Position numbers and translations under genes: made by a program | The notes under the pieces: generated by a model | Seen by the model: the letters and a program-made list of their open reading frames with translations, nothing else | What the model was told of the DNA's origin: nothing | The model's database searches: none | In this document: positions 1-9,042 of the stretch, piece after piece | How the letters are laid out: every line of letters starts with the position of its first letter | Position numbering within the stretch: position 1 is the stretch's first letter | Assembly (NCBI GenBank): GCA_947642445.1 | Contig: CANRSF010000005.1 | Coordinates: 1 to 64,000, forward strand | Origin: an uncultured Collinsella sp. | Lineage (GTDB): Bacteria > Actinomycetota > Coriobacteriia > Coriobacteriales > Coriobacteriaceae | Length of the DNA stretch: 64,000 nt | Direction of reading: 5' to 3'

Positions 1-850
1 AACGGATGGCATTTTCGACCAGGTTAAACACCAGCCGATAGAGGAGCGTGTCGCTCCCGATTACTAAAGCGTCTCCAGCACAATTGAGGGCTATGCCCTT
101 ATTTTCGGCAAGTGGCGCAAGGTCGGTGAGGACCTCTTCGGACAAGGGACCAAGTTCAACATCGTCCTCGCAAGGAACGCTGCGGAGCTCACTCATCTCG
201 AGCAACACCTTGGTCATCCGCGACATCCGCTCAGTTTGTTCTTGTAGCAGGCCGAGCAGCTCGGCTGTTTCGGGTTGCAAACCGGAGTGCTCGGAGATGA
301 ATAGTTCAATCTGTGCTTGCATAAGGGCGAGCGGGGTGCGAAGCTCGTGTGCGGCGTTGCCGGTAAACTGACGCTGTGCAGAGAACCCTTCGCCAAGACG
401 AGCGATCATGTCGTTGAAAGAGGCGCTGCATCGTTGTAGCTCGGTGGGCACATCTTCATTGAGTCTGATTTCGCTTAGGTTGTCAGGTTGCACACGCTCA
501 ACCTGAGCTGCAAAAGCCCGTAGCGGTTTGAGTGCACGGCCGCTCACAAAGTATGCCAGCGCGCCGCCAAGGAGTGTGACTCCAGCCGTGATGTACCAGG
601 TTGTCGTGCCAAAAGACTCCTGTGCGTCGTTTACGACGATCGTGACCTTTTCATCGAGGGTCGCTTTCGTTGGGTCGAACGCTTGGGGCGAATCTTCACC
701 GGTTGCGTTAAAGGCCGAGATGTCACTGCCGATGGCATCCATGTAGCGCATACCCGTATAGCCGACCAGGCAGTTCGTCAGCACGCACGCCGCGCACGTC
801 AGCAGTGCCGTCATGATCGTTATGCGCCATTGCAGCGAAAGCCCTTTCAT
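1..850 (-). CDS. Sensor histidine kinase, C terminus cut by window edge
   Basis: Membrane sensor kinase partner of the adjacent response regulator. Its ATG at 850 overlaps the regulator stop by four bases (ATGA), which indicates translational coupling. Of about 283 visible residues, a membrane helix lies near 11-31, a short extracellular loop follows, a second helix lies near 85-104, then a HAMP linker. The dimerisation/phosphoacceptor box AAHELRTPLAL places the histidine at about residue 168. The sequence ends inside the ATPase N-box (FNLVENAIR), so the rest of the catalytic domain lies outside the window. Ligand unknown. Confidence 0.9.
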   Translation of the reverse strand, partial: MKGLSLQWRITIMTALLTCAACVLTNCLVGYTGMRYMDAIGSDISAFNATGEDSPQAFDPTKATLDEKVTIVVNDAQESFGTTTWYITAGVTLLGGALAYFVSGRALKPLRAFAAQVERVQPDNLSEIRLNEDVPTELQRCSASFNDMIARLGEGFSAQRQFTGNAAHELRTPLALMQAQIELFISEHSGLQPETAELLGLLQEQTERMSRMTKVLLEMSELRSVPCEDDVELGPLSEEVLTDLAPLAENKGIALNCAGDALVIGSDTLLYRLVFNLVENAIR

Positions 851-1521
851 TCGCCATCCTCCATAACGTAGCCCTCTCCAATCCGATTGCGAATCGGGTC
901 GTATCCCAAAGCGCCGCGCAACTTTTTTCGGAGCGACGAGATGTGAACGCGGGTTGCGTTGCTAAAGCTGTTCACGGTGCTATCCCAAACGTGCTCTATA
1001 AGCTCCTCTTGGCTTACCGGTCGCCCCTGATTAAGCATCAGGTATTCCAAGATTCCCGTTTCCTTGCGTGTAAGAGATAGAGCCTCACTGTCCACGGAAG
1101 CGATGCGCGCCTTGGTGTCAAAGTTGAGCTTTCCGCAGGTTAATACTATGTCGCTTTGTGCGAAGCGCCTGAGGGTAAGGCTGCGGATCCTTGCCGCAAG
1201 TTCGTCCAGATGAAACGGCTTGGTAAGGTAATCGTTGGCGCCGGCATCGAGTCCGGCAACTTTATCGGATACTTCGCCACGTGCGGACAGAATCAGTACC
1301 TTGGTCTCGCAGTCGGTTTTCCTAAGTTCCCTGAGCACGGTCATGCCGTCGATACGGGGGAGATTGAGGTCGAGCACCACGAGGTCAAAGACTTCGACGC
1401 CCAGCAGGTCGAGCGCCTCCTGTCCATCGTGACAGCAGTCGACGCTGTACGCCAAGTTTCGCAAGCTGTGCGCGATTGCATCGCACAGTGCTCGCTCGTC
1501 TTCGACGATCAAAATACGCAT
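847..1521 (-). CDS. OmpR/PhoB-family response regulator
   Basis: DNA-binding regulator of a two-component pair. The N-terminal receiver domain has the acidic pair in IVEDE, the phosphoacceptor Asp near residue 51 (VVLDLNLP) and the conserved Lys in YLTKPF. The C-terminal half is a winged helix of the Trans_reg_C type. The ATG at 1521 is chosen because AAGGAG lies just upstream; an upstream in-frame ATG at 1539 has no such site. It is divergently oriented from the redox operon starting at 1609, so control of that operon is a reasonable inference. Confidence 0.92.
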   Translation of the reverse strand: MRILIVEDERALCDAIAHSLRNLAYSVDCCHDGQEALDLLGVEVFDLVVLDLNLPRIDGMTVLRELRKTDCETKVLILSARGEVSDKVAGLDAGANDYLTKPFHLDELAARIRSLTLRRFAQSDIVLTCGKLNFDTKARIASVDSEALSLTRKETGILEYLMLNQGRPVSQEELIEHVWDSTVNSFSNATRVHISSLRKKLRGALGYDPIRNRIGEGYVMEDGE

Positions 1522-1540
1522 AACAGTCTCCTTGCACATT

Positions 1541-1578
1541 CCATATCGCGCTTAACACGGATTTTATAGCCGATATGG
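1541..1578. promoter_or_regulatory. Inverted repeat in divergent promoter region
   Basis: CCATATCG and its exact complement CGATATGG are separated by 22 bases, between the two-component operon (leftward) and the redox operon (rightward). The position suits a shared operator, possibly for the neighbouring regulator. Function is inferred from position and symmetry only. Confidence 0.4.
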
Positions 1579-1608
1579 TCCAATGGTCGCGTAACGAAAG
1601 GAGTGGTC

Positions 1609-1758
1609 GTGTTGTTCAAAGCGGTAAAACCCGTGGTACAGGTCGCTTTGTTGATCGTCGGAATTACCATGGTGTGCTTTGGTGTTATGCGTGGCGAGGC
1701 GGATGCCGTGCTGGCCAAAGCGATTAGGCTGTGCTTGGAGTGTATCGGAATTGGATAA
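1609..1758 (+). CDS. CD1871A-family CxxC small membrane protein
   Basis: A 49-residue protein starting at GTG with AAAGGAG upstream. It has one hydrophobic helix (about residues 9-27), then a conserved RGE segment and the terminal motif CLECIGIG, whose Cys-x-x-Cys marks the CD1871A family. The reading frame overlaps the start of the downstream 4Fe-4S membrane protein. Members of this family commonly sit with NapH-like ferredoxins and TlpA proteins, as here. A role in membrane electron or thiol transfer is inferred from context; no biochemical role is visible. Confidence 0.82.
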   Translation: MLFKAVKPVVQVALLIVGITMVCFGVMRGEADAVLAKAIRLCLECIGIG

Positions 1759-2662
1759 AAGAAAAAACACCGGATCGCATCTTTTGGCGCGATTTCGCGG
1801 ATTGATTCAGGCGGCGGCGACGCTTGCGACCAATATTCACCTGCCTAACTTTGCCAAGGGCGGCATCTACCAGGGAGCGGGCAAAGCCGTCTGCGTGCCG
1901 GGCCTCAACTGCTACTCGTGTCCAGCGGCCTCGGGTGCGTGCCCCATCGGGTCGTTTCAGTCGGTGGTGGGCTCGTCTAAGTTTAGCTTCTCGTATTACG
2001 TCACCGGAACGCTCATTCTGATCGGCGTGCTGCTGGGACGTTTTGTATGCGGCTTTTTGTGCCCGTTTGGATGGCTACAAGAGCTTTTGCATAAGATTCC
2101 CAGCAAAAAGCTCTCCACGAAAAAGCTCAAGCCGCTCACGTACATCAAGTATGCCGTGCTGCTGTTTGCCGTGGTGCTGCTGCCCGTCTTGGTGGTTAAC
2201 GATGTGGGTATGGGCGACCCGTTCTTTTGCAAGTACATCTGCCCGCAAGGTGTGCTCGAGGGCGCGATTCCGCTGTCCATCATGAACGTGGGAATCCGCT
2301 CCGCGCTGGGAAAGCTCTTTTCCTGGAAGCTCGCGATCCTCATTGTGGTTGCGGTGCTGAGCGTGCTGTTCTATCGCCCCTTCTGCAAATGGATTTGCCC
2401 CCTCGGCGCATTTTATGCGCTCATGAACAAGGTGTCTTTGCTGGGGATCCAGGTTGACCAGTGCAAATGCGTCTCGTGCGGCAAGTGCGCCAAGGTGTGT
2501 CAAATGGACGTGGACGTTACGCGTACGCCCGACCATGCCGAGTGCATTCGTTGCGGCAAATGCGTGGGCGCGTGCCCCGTCGATGCTATTAGCTTTCGCT
2601 ATGGGCTGGGTGTGACGGGCGACAAACCCGCGCAGTCCACGCAAGCCTGCGAAAACAAATAG
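1751..2662 (+). CDS. NapH/CcoG-like polytopic 4Fe-4S ferredoxin
   Basis: Membrane electron-transfer protein. The TTG start at 1751 overlaps the preceding small gene, with GGAG about 11 bases upstream. Several membrane helices carry paired Cys motifs (CGFLCPFG, CKYICPQG, CKWICPLG), followed by two classic ferredoxin motifs near the C terminus (CVSCGKCAKVC and CIRCGKCVGACP). It probably feeds electrons across the membrane to the downstream thioredoxin-like lipoprotein. An ATG further upstream (1679) would overlap the small gene completely and is rejected. Confidence 0.88.
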   Translation: MDKRKNTGSHLLARFRGLIQAAATLATNIHLPNFAKGGIYQGAGKAVCVPGLNCYSCPAASGACPIGSFQSVVGSSKFSFSYYVTGTLILIGVLLGRFVCGFLCPFGWLQELLHKIPSKKLSTKKLKPLTYIKYAVLLFAVVLLPVLVVNDVGMGDPFFCKYICPQGVLEGAIPLSIMNVGIRSALGKLFSWKLAILIVVAVLSVLFYRPFCKWICPLGAFYALMNKVSLLGIQVDQCKCVSCGKCAKVCQMDVDVTRTPDHAECIRCGKCVGACPVDAISFRYGLGVTGDKPAQSTQACENK

Positions 2663-2697
2663 GTACCTATATAAGTTTCGATATAAACGGAGGAACC

Positions 2698-3660
2698 ATG
2701 AAACTGTCAAAAATTGCAGCTCTGTTGATGCTGCCCGTGCTGGCGCTGACTCTCGCGGCGTGCTCTGCCCCCAAGGGCGACGCGAAGGGTGCTACGAGCG
2801 GCGATGCGCAGATTGCCGAGCTCATAGCGCAAAAGCCGTCGAGCGCCGAGGAGGCGGCCAAGCTGTACCAGCAGCTGCTGCAAAAGGAAAACGAGATCTT
2901 TGCGAGCGATAACGCCCTATGGGAAAAGGTGTTCCTTGCGGCCAACAAAGACACTCCCATGATTGAGGACGGCAAGAACTACGGTGACTTCTTGCTCGAT
3001 ACCATCGAGGGCGCCAAGGATCAGTTTGCGGCTGACGAGCTTAAGACGCTTAAGGCCGGCGCGCAGCAGGTCAAGGAGATCGAGGACAAGCTCATGGCGC
3101 TGGAGAAGGAGTTCCCCGGATGTGGCAGCACGCCCGGCGAGGGGGAGAGTGTTGATGCCTCGACCGCGGGCGTGACCAACGGCGAGAGCGGGGAGACGAA
3201 GTTCCCCAGCTTTAAGGGCAAGGACTTGGACGGCAACGATGTAAACAGCGACGAGCTGTTCTCCAAGAACAAGGTCACCGTCATGAACTTCTGGTTTACC
3301 ACCTGCAAGCCGTGCGTGGGAGAGCTGGGCGATCTGGAGAAGCTCAACAAGGAGCTTGCCGAGAAGGGCGGCCAGGTCGTGGGCGTTAATTCCTTTACGC
3401 TCGATGGCAACAAAGACGAGGTGGCCGATGCCAAGGACGTGCTTTCCAAGAAGGGCGTGACGTATAAGAACATCTGGTTTAAGTCGGACAGCGAGGCCGG
3501 AAAGTTCACCTCCAACCTGTACTCGTTCCCGACCACCTACGTGATCGACCAGAACGGTAACATTGTGGGAGAGCCGATCATGGGCGGCATCAACTCCGCC
3601 GAGCAGCGAGAGGCGCTCAACAAACTGATCGATCAGGCACTCGCGAAGAGCGAACAGTAG
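2698..3660 (+). CDS. TlpA-like thioredoxin-fold lipoprotein
   Basis: Extracytoplasmic thiol-disulfide oxidoreductase, 320 residues. A lipoprotein signal ends in LAAC with the lipidated Cys at position 22, followed by a charged helical linker to about residue 150, then a TlpA/ResA-type thioredoxin domain with active site CKPC (Cys203/Cys206) and a cis-Pro region (SFPTTYVID). GGAGG precedes the ATG. It is 35 bases behind the 4Fe-4S membrane protein, forming a three-gene redox operon. The substrate is not evident. Confidence 0.9.
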   Translation: MKLSKIAALLMLPVLALTLAACSAPKGDAKGATSGDAQIAELIAQKPSSAEEAAKLYQQLLQKENEIFASDNALWEKVFLAANKDTPMIEDGKNYGDFLLDTIEGAKDQFAADELKTLKAGAQQVKEIEDKLMALEKEFPGCGSTPGEGESVDASTAGVTNGESGETKFPSFKGKDLDGNDVNSDELFSKNKVTVMNFWFTTCKPCVGELGDLEKLNKELAEKGGQVVGVNSFTLDGNKDEVADAKDVLSKKGVTYKNIWFKSDSEAGKFTSNLYSFPTTYVIDQNGNIVGEPIMGGINSAEQREALNKLIDQALAKSEQ

Positions 3661-3667
3661 GTGCGAA

Positions 3668-3689
3668 TGTGACAAAGGGACAGTCCCTC
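3668..3689. repeat. Truncated gtgacaaaggg palindrome
   Basis: One arm and loop of the tgtgacaaagggacagtccct element occur here just after the TlpA stop, but the closing arm (ttgtcaca) is missing. Full copies are at 7089, 8991, 51598, 55325 and 59287. Confidence 0.75.
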
Positions 3690-3835
3690 ATCTTCGATGC
3701 TATGTGCGGGATGGTGCGCCATGCGGCGTGCCGTCCCGTTTTTTGTTCGTTACATTCCTTACTGGTACCGGCAAAAAAGCTGATAGAGTAGGTCAAACGT
3801 GTCGAACGCGAACGGCGGGGGAGAGGTTGCCGTCC

Positions 3836-6800
3836 ATGCTGGATCTCAGAGTTATTTGCAAAAGGTACGTTACGCAGTCGTTTACGCAGGTAGCGCTCGA
3901 TAGCGTAAGCCTGTCTTTTCGCGATAACGAGTTTGTAGCCATCCTGGGTCCCTCGGGTTCGGGTAAAACTACGATGCTCAACGTCATTGGCGGACTCGAC
4001 CATTTCGATTCCGGCGACCTGCTGATCGATGGCATCTCGACCAAGGATTTCAGCGACCGCGATTGGGATGCCTACAGAAACAATCGCATTGGCTTTGTGT
4101 TTCAGAGCTACAACCTCATTCCGCACCAGAGCATTTTGGAAAACGTGGAGCTGGCGCTTACGCTCACGGGCGTGGGACATGCCGAGCGCCGCCAGCGTGC
4201 GCGTAAGGCGCTCGAGGTGGTTGGTCTGGGCGAGCACGTTGACAAACGCCCGAACCAGCTTTCGGGCGGGCAGATGCAGCGCGTAGCCATTGCCCGCGCC
4301 TTGATCAACGACCCCGAAATCGTGCTGGCTGACGAGCCGACCGGCGCCTTGGACTCAACGACATCCGTGCAGGTTATGGATTTGCTCAAGGACGTTGCGC
4401 GCGATCGCCTGGTCATCATGGTCACGCACAATCCCGAGCTGGCGTACCAGTACGCCACGCGCATCGTCAGCCTGGCGGACGGCAAGGTCACCGACGATTC
4501 CGACCCCTTTGATGTGGCCACGGTCGCACATCGCGAGGCAAAACCCACGCGCAAAACCTCGATGAGCTTTATGACGGCGCTGGGGCTTTCTGCCCGAAAC
4601 CTCATGACCAAGAAGGGCCGTACGGCCATGACTGCCTTTGCAGGTTCGATTGGCATTATTGGCATCGCGGCGATTCTGGCGCTCTCCAACGGCGTAAACG
4701 GCTACATCAAAAAGGTCGAGGAGGACACGCTCTCAAGCTACCCGCTTACGATTTCCAAACAAGATTACGACCTGTCGTCTATGATGGGCGGACAGGGGGC
4801 CACGGATGAGGAGGCGTCCAAGGGCGAGGACTCGTCCGATGGCGCTACCGGCGGCAAGGCTCAGGGGACCGATAAGATCCCTGTGGTCACGGCCGTAAAG
4901 GACATGTTCGCAAGTGTTAAATCTAACGATATGACGAGCTTTAAGGCATGGCTTGACGACGGCGGCGACGGTATCGACAAAGAGGTCAACGCTATTCAGT
5001 ATGGTTACGGCGTGACGCCGGTTGTCTATCGTTCGAGTAAGGGCGACGAGAAGCCCGTTCGCCTTGTTCCCAACGCTATGACCGAGGCCATGAGCGGAGG
5101 CGCGAGCTCGGCGGCAACGGTGAGCATGGAATCCATGGGAACGTCGGTCTTTAACGAGATGATTGACGACCAGAGCCTGCTCGACAGCCAGTACGATGTC
5201 GTTGCCGGCCATTGGCCTACGTCCGCCAACGAGGCCGTGATGGTGCTTTCGAGCCGCGGAACGGTGGGCGACTACACGCTCTACAGTATCGGCGCGCTGG
5301 ATATCGATGAGCTCAACGACCTGGTTAACAGTGCCATGACGGCCGACGGCAAGGTCAAGACGCCCAAGACCGGCAGCGACTTTACCTACGACGATGCACT
5401 GTCCACGACGTTTAAGGTGTTGTCGCCGGCCGATGCCTATCGCAAAAACGAAGAGACCGGCATGTGGACTGACATGTCTGGCGACGCCGACTTTATGAAA
5501 GCCAAGGTTGCCGACGGTATTGACGTGCGCATTGTGGGCGTGGTGCGACCCAACGAGACGGCAAACGCGAGCGCATTGTCTCCGGGCATTGCCTATACGC
5601 ATGCGCTGACTCGCCAGCTTATGGAGCGTGCTGCCGATTCGCAGATCGTGCAGGAGCAGCTTGCCCACCCCGAGACGGATGTCTTTACGGGCAAAACCTT
5701 CGACGAGCTGCAGGGCGAGGCCAAGCAAGGCGTGGATCTGAGCAGCATGTTCAGCGTAGACGAGGCGGCGCTGAAGAGCGCGTTCTCTCTCGATTCGTCT
5801 GCGCTCTCGGGTGTTGCCGGCGGTATGGACCTGTCGGGTCTTGACTTGTCTGGGCTGGACATTGACCTTTCGGGCGTTGGTAGAGACATCGACTTCAGCG
5901 ACATCATGGCCAAAGCGCCGGCCCCAGATTTCTCGGGCATCTTTGATGGTCTTGAGCTCACGCCTGAGCAAATGCAGCAGGTGGGAGCACTTGCCAACCA
6001 GCTGTTTGAGGGCTTTATGCGCTCTGATCAGTTTAAGGCGCTGTCACCCGAAGACCTTAAAGACGCGTCAAAGCTCGCTGCCGCATTCTCGGCATATCTT
6101 GAGAATGATGCCGCAGCCCAGCAAATTTTGGCACAGCTCAAAGCGCTTGGCGGCGATGCCCTGGCCGAGCGTCTGCAGCAGGTGATGGGCGACTATGTGC
6201 AAAAGCAGCTGGCTCCGTATTTGCAGCAGTCTATGGATCAGGTGATGAAGGCGGTCAGCGAGCAGATTGCCACGACGGTATCAGCTCAGCTCAAGGCGGG
6301 CGCGGCAGGGCTTATGGACCAGATGGCGACGCAGATGTCTTCGAGTTTTGCCAACCTGGCGAGCGCCATGCGCGTGGATGCGAGCGCCTTTGCTCGCGCC
6401 ATCCACTTTAACATGGACGCTGAGGACCTGAGTTCGCTCATGATGAGCTATGCCAAGGCGTCGAAGCTCACCTACGACAACAATCTGACCACGTTGGGCT
6501 ATGCGGACGAGGCGGACCCCATTTCGGTCAAGATTTTCCCGCGCGACTTTGAGGCCAAGGAGCGCGTGCTCGATCACATCGATGCGTACAACAAGCAGGT
6601 CAAAGCCGCTGGTCACGATGAGCAGGCAATCTCGTATACCGACTACATGGGCATCATCATGGGCTCGGTGACCGACATCGTGAACACCATCAGCTTGGTG
6701 CTCATCGCATTCGTGAGTATCAGTTTGGTGGTGAGCTCCATCATGATCGGCATCATCACCTACATCAGCGTGCTGGAGCGCAAAAAGGAGATTGGCATCC

Positions 6801-7090
6801 TGCGCGCGATCGGCGCGTCAAAGCGCAACGTGGCCAACGTATTCAATGCCGAGACCTTTATCGAAGGCCTCATCGCCGGCGTCTTTGCCATTGTCGTCGT
6901 GGTGGCCGTGAGCTTTCCGGTTAATGCCTGGGCGCTTGCGGCCAAGCAGGTGCCCAACCTGATGAGCCTGCCCGTTCAAGACGCGCTGATGCTCATTGTA
7001 ATTTCGGTGCTGCTGACGGTCGTTGCCGGCCTGCTGCCTGCTCGCAGCGCATCCAAGAAAGACCCTGTGGAAGCCCTACGCTCCGAATAA
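3836..7090 (+). CDS. ABC transporter, fused ATPase and FtsX-type permease
   Basis: A 1084-residue transporter. Residues 1-225 are an ATPase of the LolD/MacB kind with Walker A GPSGSGKTT, signature LSGGQMQRVAIARAL and Walker B IVLADEPTGALD. The first membrane helix is near residue 265, followed by an outside domain of about 650 residues with repeated LSGLD-type and helical segments. Three helices and a FtsX fold lie at the C terminus (ERKKEIGILRAIGASKRNV). The ATG at 3836 follows GGGGAGAGG. Likely an exporter or mechanotransmission pump; the very long ectodomain is notable. Confidence 0.9.
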   Translation: MLDLRVICKRYVTQSFTQVALDSVSLSFRDNEFVAILGPSGSGKTTMLNVIGGLDHFDSGDLLIDGISTKDFSDRDWDAYRNNRIGFVFQSYNLIPHQSILENVELALTLTGVGHAERRQRARKALEVVGLGEHVDKRPNQLSGGQMQRVAIARALINDPEIVLADEPTGALDSTTSVQVMDLLKDVARDRLVIMVTHNPELAYQYATRIVSLADGKVTDDSDPFDVATVAHREAKPTRKTSMSFMTALGLSARNLMTKKGRTAMTAFAGSIGIIGIAAILALSNGVNGYIKKVEEDTLSSYPLTISKQDYDLSSMMGGQGATDEEASKGEDSSDGATGGKAQGTDKIPVVTAVKDMFASVKSNDMTSFKAWLDDGGDGIDKEVNAIQYGYGVTPVVYRSSKGDEKPVRLVPNAMTEAMSGGASSAATVSMESMGTSVFNEMIDDQSLLDSQYDVVAGHWPTSANEAVMVLSSRGTVGDYTLYSIGALDIDELNDLVNSAMTADGKVKTPKTGSDFTYDDALSTTFKVLSPADAYRKNEETGMWTDMSGDADFMKAKVADGIDVRIVGVVRPNETANASALSPGIAYTHALTRQLMERAADSQIVQEQLAHPETDVFTGKTFDELQGEAKQGVDLSSMFSVDEAALKSAFSLDSSALSGVAGGMDLSGLDLSGLDIDLSGVGRDIDFSDIMAKAPAPDFSGIFDGLELTPEQMQQVGALANQLFEGFMRSDQFKALSPEDLKDASKLAAAFSAYLENDAAAQQILAQLKALGGDALAERLQQVMGDYVQKQLAPYLQQSMDQVMKAVSEQIATTVSAQLKAGAAGLMDQMATQMSSSFANLASAMRVDASAFARAIHFNMDAEDLSSLMMSYAKASKLTYDNNLTTLGYADEADPISVKIFPRDFEAKERVLDHIDAYNKQVKAAGHDEQAISYTDYMGIIMGSVTDIVNTISLVLIAFVSISLVVSSIMIGIITYISVLERKKEIGILRAIGASKRNVANVFNAETFIEGLIAGVFAIVVVVAVSFPVNAWALAAKQVPNLMSLPVQDALMLIVISVLLTVVAGLLPARSASKKDPVEALRSE

Positions 7091-7121
7091 TGTGACAAAG
7101 GGACAGCCCCTTTGTCACATT
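7089..7121. repeat. gtgacaaaggg palindrome
   Basis: Perfect-arm hairpin (aatgtgacaaaggg / cccctttgtcacatt) directly after the ABC transporter stop. Its position suggests service as a transcription terminator or RNA 3' end. Confidence 0.85.
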
Positions 7122-7135
7122 GAGTGGCTTGTAAA

Positions 7136-7320
7136 TCGAGGTCTAATACTTTTCCAAGAAGTGAACGAGTAAAAACGGACCCCCGAAGCATCGGCACTTT
7201 TGAGATGCAATTTCCTGCGGTTTTGTCAGCCAAATCCTGCGGTTTTGGCGTCAGAAAATGTCGATGCTTCGGGGGTCCAAAAACGGTCGTTCACTTCTTG
7301 GGAAAAGTATTAGACCTCGA
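7136..7320. repeat. 185-bp imperfect palindrome, copy 1
   Basis: Arms of about 58 bases (7136-7193 and 7261-7320) are near complements, sharing tcgaggtctaatacttttcc and ggacccccgaagcatcg. The centre holds two direct copies of cctgcggttttg. A related element lies at 8722-8903 with its central motif in the opposite orientation. It may be a non-autonomous mobile element or a structured RNA. Confidence 0.85.
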
Positions 7321-7362
7321 GATATAGACGATGTTTGCGAGCGGCAATTAGAGTGCAAGCCT

Positions 7363-8496
7363 TTAGTTCTTCTTTGCAGAGAGCATGAGCCTAATTTCCG
7401 GATGGGTGTACTCGTCGAACTCTTCCTCGGGCTCGGTGTCAAAGGTGTAGTACGACTTGATAGATTCGTCCTCCGTCTTGATGCTGATTTCTTCATATAG
7501 GGATCCGGCTAAAAATGCCTGTTTAAATTCATCCGACAGGCTGCATGGCGTGAGGAGGCCCGGTGTGGCAACGGAAATGTCCAACCCGTTGAGCGGGGTA
7601 CAGAGCGTCGCGATGTCCTGCTCGGCGCGGGCGAGGTTGTCTGCAAGGCTTGCCTCGGGGTCGATCTGACTGGTGTAATTGACATCCGTGAGCATGCCGT
7701 CTGCATCAAAAGAAAGGTAGACATAGGCTGCTTGGGCGCCGAGGTCATTATCGCGTAGATAACCGATTATGCGGTAGCCGTAGTCGTGATATGACTCGTA
7801 TGGGTCGTCTACTGCAACGCGTTCGCATATGGGCTCCAAGGCATCTTGCGCGATGGCGAGCTGCTCGGCGGCTGCAGCCTTTCTTGCCTGAAGCTCGTTA
7901 TTTCCCTGGACAAACTGCGGGATGTAGACGCCAAGCAGGACAATGGCGGGCACCACCGCGAGAACCATGACCTGTTTCTTGACGCTTGGAATCGTCACGC
8001 CGTATGCGTCTGCCATGGCCTCGGCATTGCTCGAGGTTTCGGCTAGCACGTCCGCCGCGGTGGCAACTGCCCCTACGGCGCCGGCAATCTCTGCGGCTCC
8101 GCCCAGGTTGCGCGCAACATCGTTATCACTGTTCTTGAGCAGGCGGCCGGCAGCTTGCGTGGCGAGTACGCCGGCGACCTCCGCGGAACGGTCCTTGTTG
8201 GTCTGGGCTGCCGCAAGCCTGCTCTGCAGCTCCTTCCACTGTTTGCCCTGCATTCCAAAGCGCGGCGCAAGAGCGCAATAGCAAAAGATGGCGAGTTCGA
8301 TTGCGGTGAGTGCGATGGCGGTATATATGCCTGCGGGTTGGAATTCCTTTTGGTGGAACGCGATGTCGTTGATCATTTGGAGCGGCAACATCAACAGGCA
8401 TGCTACGAACGGCATGACGAGTGCGGTCGCTGCGATCTTTGGGTATGTGCAGTACCGCTGGATGCGTTTCTTTTCTTGTTCGGTGAGCTGCTGCAT
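7363..8496 (-). CDS. Hypothetical membrane protein
   Basis: About 377 residues, no family recognised. Two hydrophobic helices sit near the N terminus (within YPKIAATALVMPFVACLLML and after GIYTAIALTAIELAIF), then a soluble helical stretch, a third helix (VMVLAVVPAIVLLGVYI) and an acidic C-terminal domain. The ATG at 8496 follows CGAGG. An in-frame GTG at 8535 lies exactly seven bases after a TATACT box and could be a leaderless start. The gene is bracketed by the two long palindromes. Confidence 0.75.
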   Translation of the reverse strand: MQQLTEQEKKRIQRYCTYPKIAATALVMPFVACLLMLPLQMINDIAFHQKEFQPAGIYTAIALTAIELAIFCYCALAPRFGMQGKQWKELQSRLAAAQTNKDRSAEVAGVLATQAAGRLLKNSDNDVARNLGGAAEIAGAVGAVATAADVLAETSSNAEAMADAYGVTIPSVKKQVMVLAVVPAIVLLGVYIPQFVQGNNELQARKAAAAEQLAIAQDALEPICERVAVDDPYESYHDYGYRIIGYLRDNDLGAQAAYVYLSFDADGMLTDVNYTSQIDPEASLADNLARAEQDIATLCTPLNGLDISVATPGLLTPCSLSDEFKQAFLAGSLYEEISIKTEDESIKSYYTFDTEPEEEFDEYTHPEIRLMLSAKKN

Positions 8497-8542
8497 GGGG
8501 CCTCGACTCTCATCGTTTTTGGGCGATGCGCACACGCTCTTT

Positions 8543-8548
8543 AGTATA
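8543..8548 (-). promoter_or_regulatory. Candidate -10 box for the 7363-8496 gene
   Basis: TATACT reading leftward, seven bases before the GTG at 8535. No convincing -35 at standard spacing. Confidence 0.35.
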
Positions 8549-8721
8549 AATGAGTGGAGGGTGTCTGTTATTCAAACATGGTGCCAACGGCGTGGTGTTG
8601 GTGGTTGTCGTGATCATGAACGTTGTTTTTGGAACATGAAGCCGCTGTCATGGGGCAAATGACGCGCAAGGGGCCGCCCTGCTGTGGGATAGCCTCTCAC
8701 TGTTTGTGGGCGCCAGCAAAT

Positions 8722-8903
8722 CGAAGGTGAATGGTTTTCCGAGAAGTGAACGACCTATTCTGGACCCCTGAAGCATTCGAACTTTTGGATGCAAAAACCG
8801 CAGGATTTGAGCGACAAAACCGCAGGAAATGGCTCTCTAAAAGTGTCGATGCCTCGGGGGTCCGATTTCACCCGTTCACTTCGCGGAAAACCATTCGCCT
8901 TCG
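8722..8903. repeat. 182-bp imperfect palindrome, copy 2
   Basis: Arms 8722-8780 and 8846-8903 pair through gaagtgaacg, ggacccc and the outer cgaagg/ccttcg ends. The centre has two copies of aaaaccgcagga, the reverse complement of the motif in copy 1, so the two elements are inverted relative to each other. Confidence 0.83.
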
Positions 8904-8990
8904 TTGCGTGAGGCGACGGATGGAAGGGTGATTATCGTCAAGCTGCTACCTCTGCCTTGTGAATCATCTGGAGCACAAGGCATAATGCAT

Positions 8991-9018
8991 GTGACAAAGG
9001 GGCGTTTCCTTTGTCACG
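8991..9018. repeat. gtgacaaaggg palindrome, degenerate loop
   Basis: gtgacaaagg ... cctttgtcac, 25 bases before the dihydrouridine synthase gene, so here the element lies upstream of a gene. Confidence 0.8.
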
Positions 9019-9042
9019 TTCGTTGATATGAGAGAAGAGTAG

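Larger units (their letters stand above)
8497..9042. other. Intergenic region with repeats
   Basis: Holds the second long palindrome and one gtgacaaaggg element. A 29-codon hydrophobic open frame (8550-8639, +) without a ribosome site is visible and is not considered a supported gene. Nothing else recognised. Confidence 0.6.

Noticed and set aside
4733..5971. 412-codon open frame opposite the ABC transporter
   Set aside because: Antisense shadow within a continuous coding frame.
8550..8639. 29-residue hydrophobic protein
   Set aside because: No ribosome site and overlaps the presumed promoter of the leftward gene.
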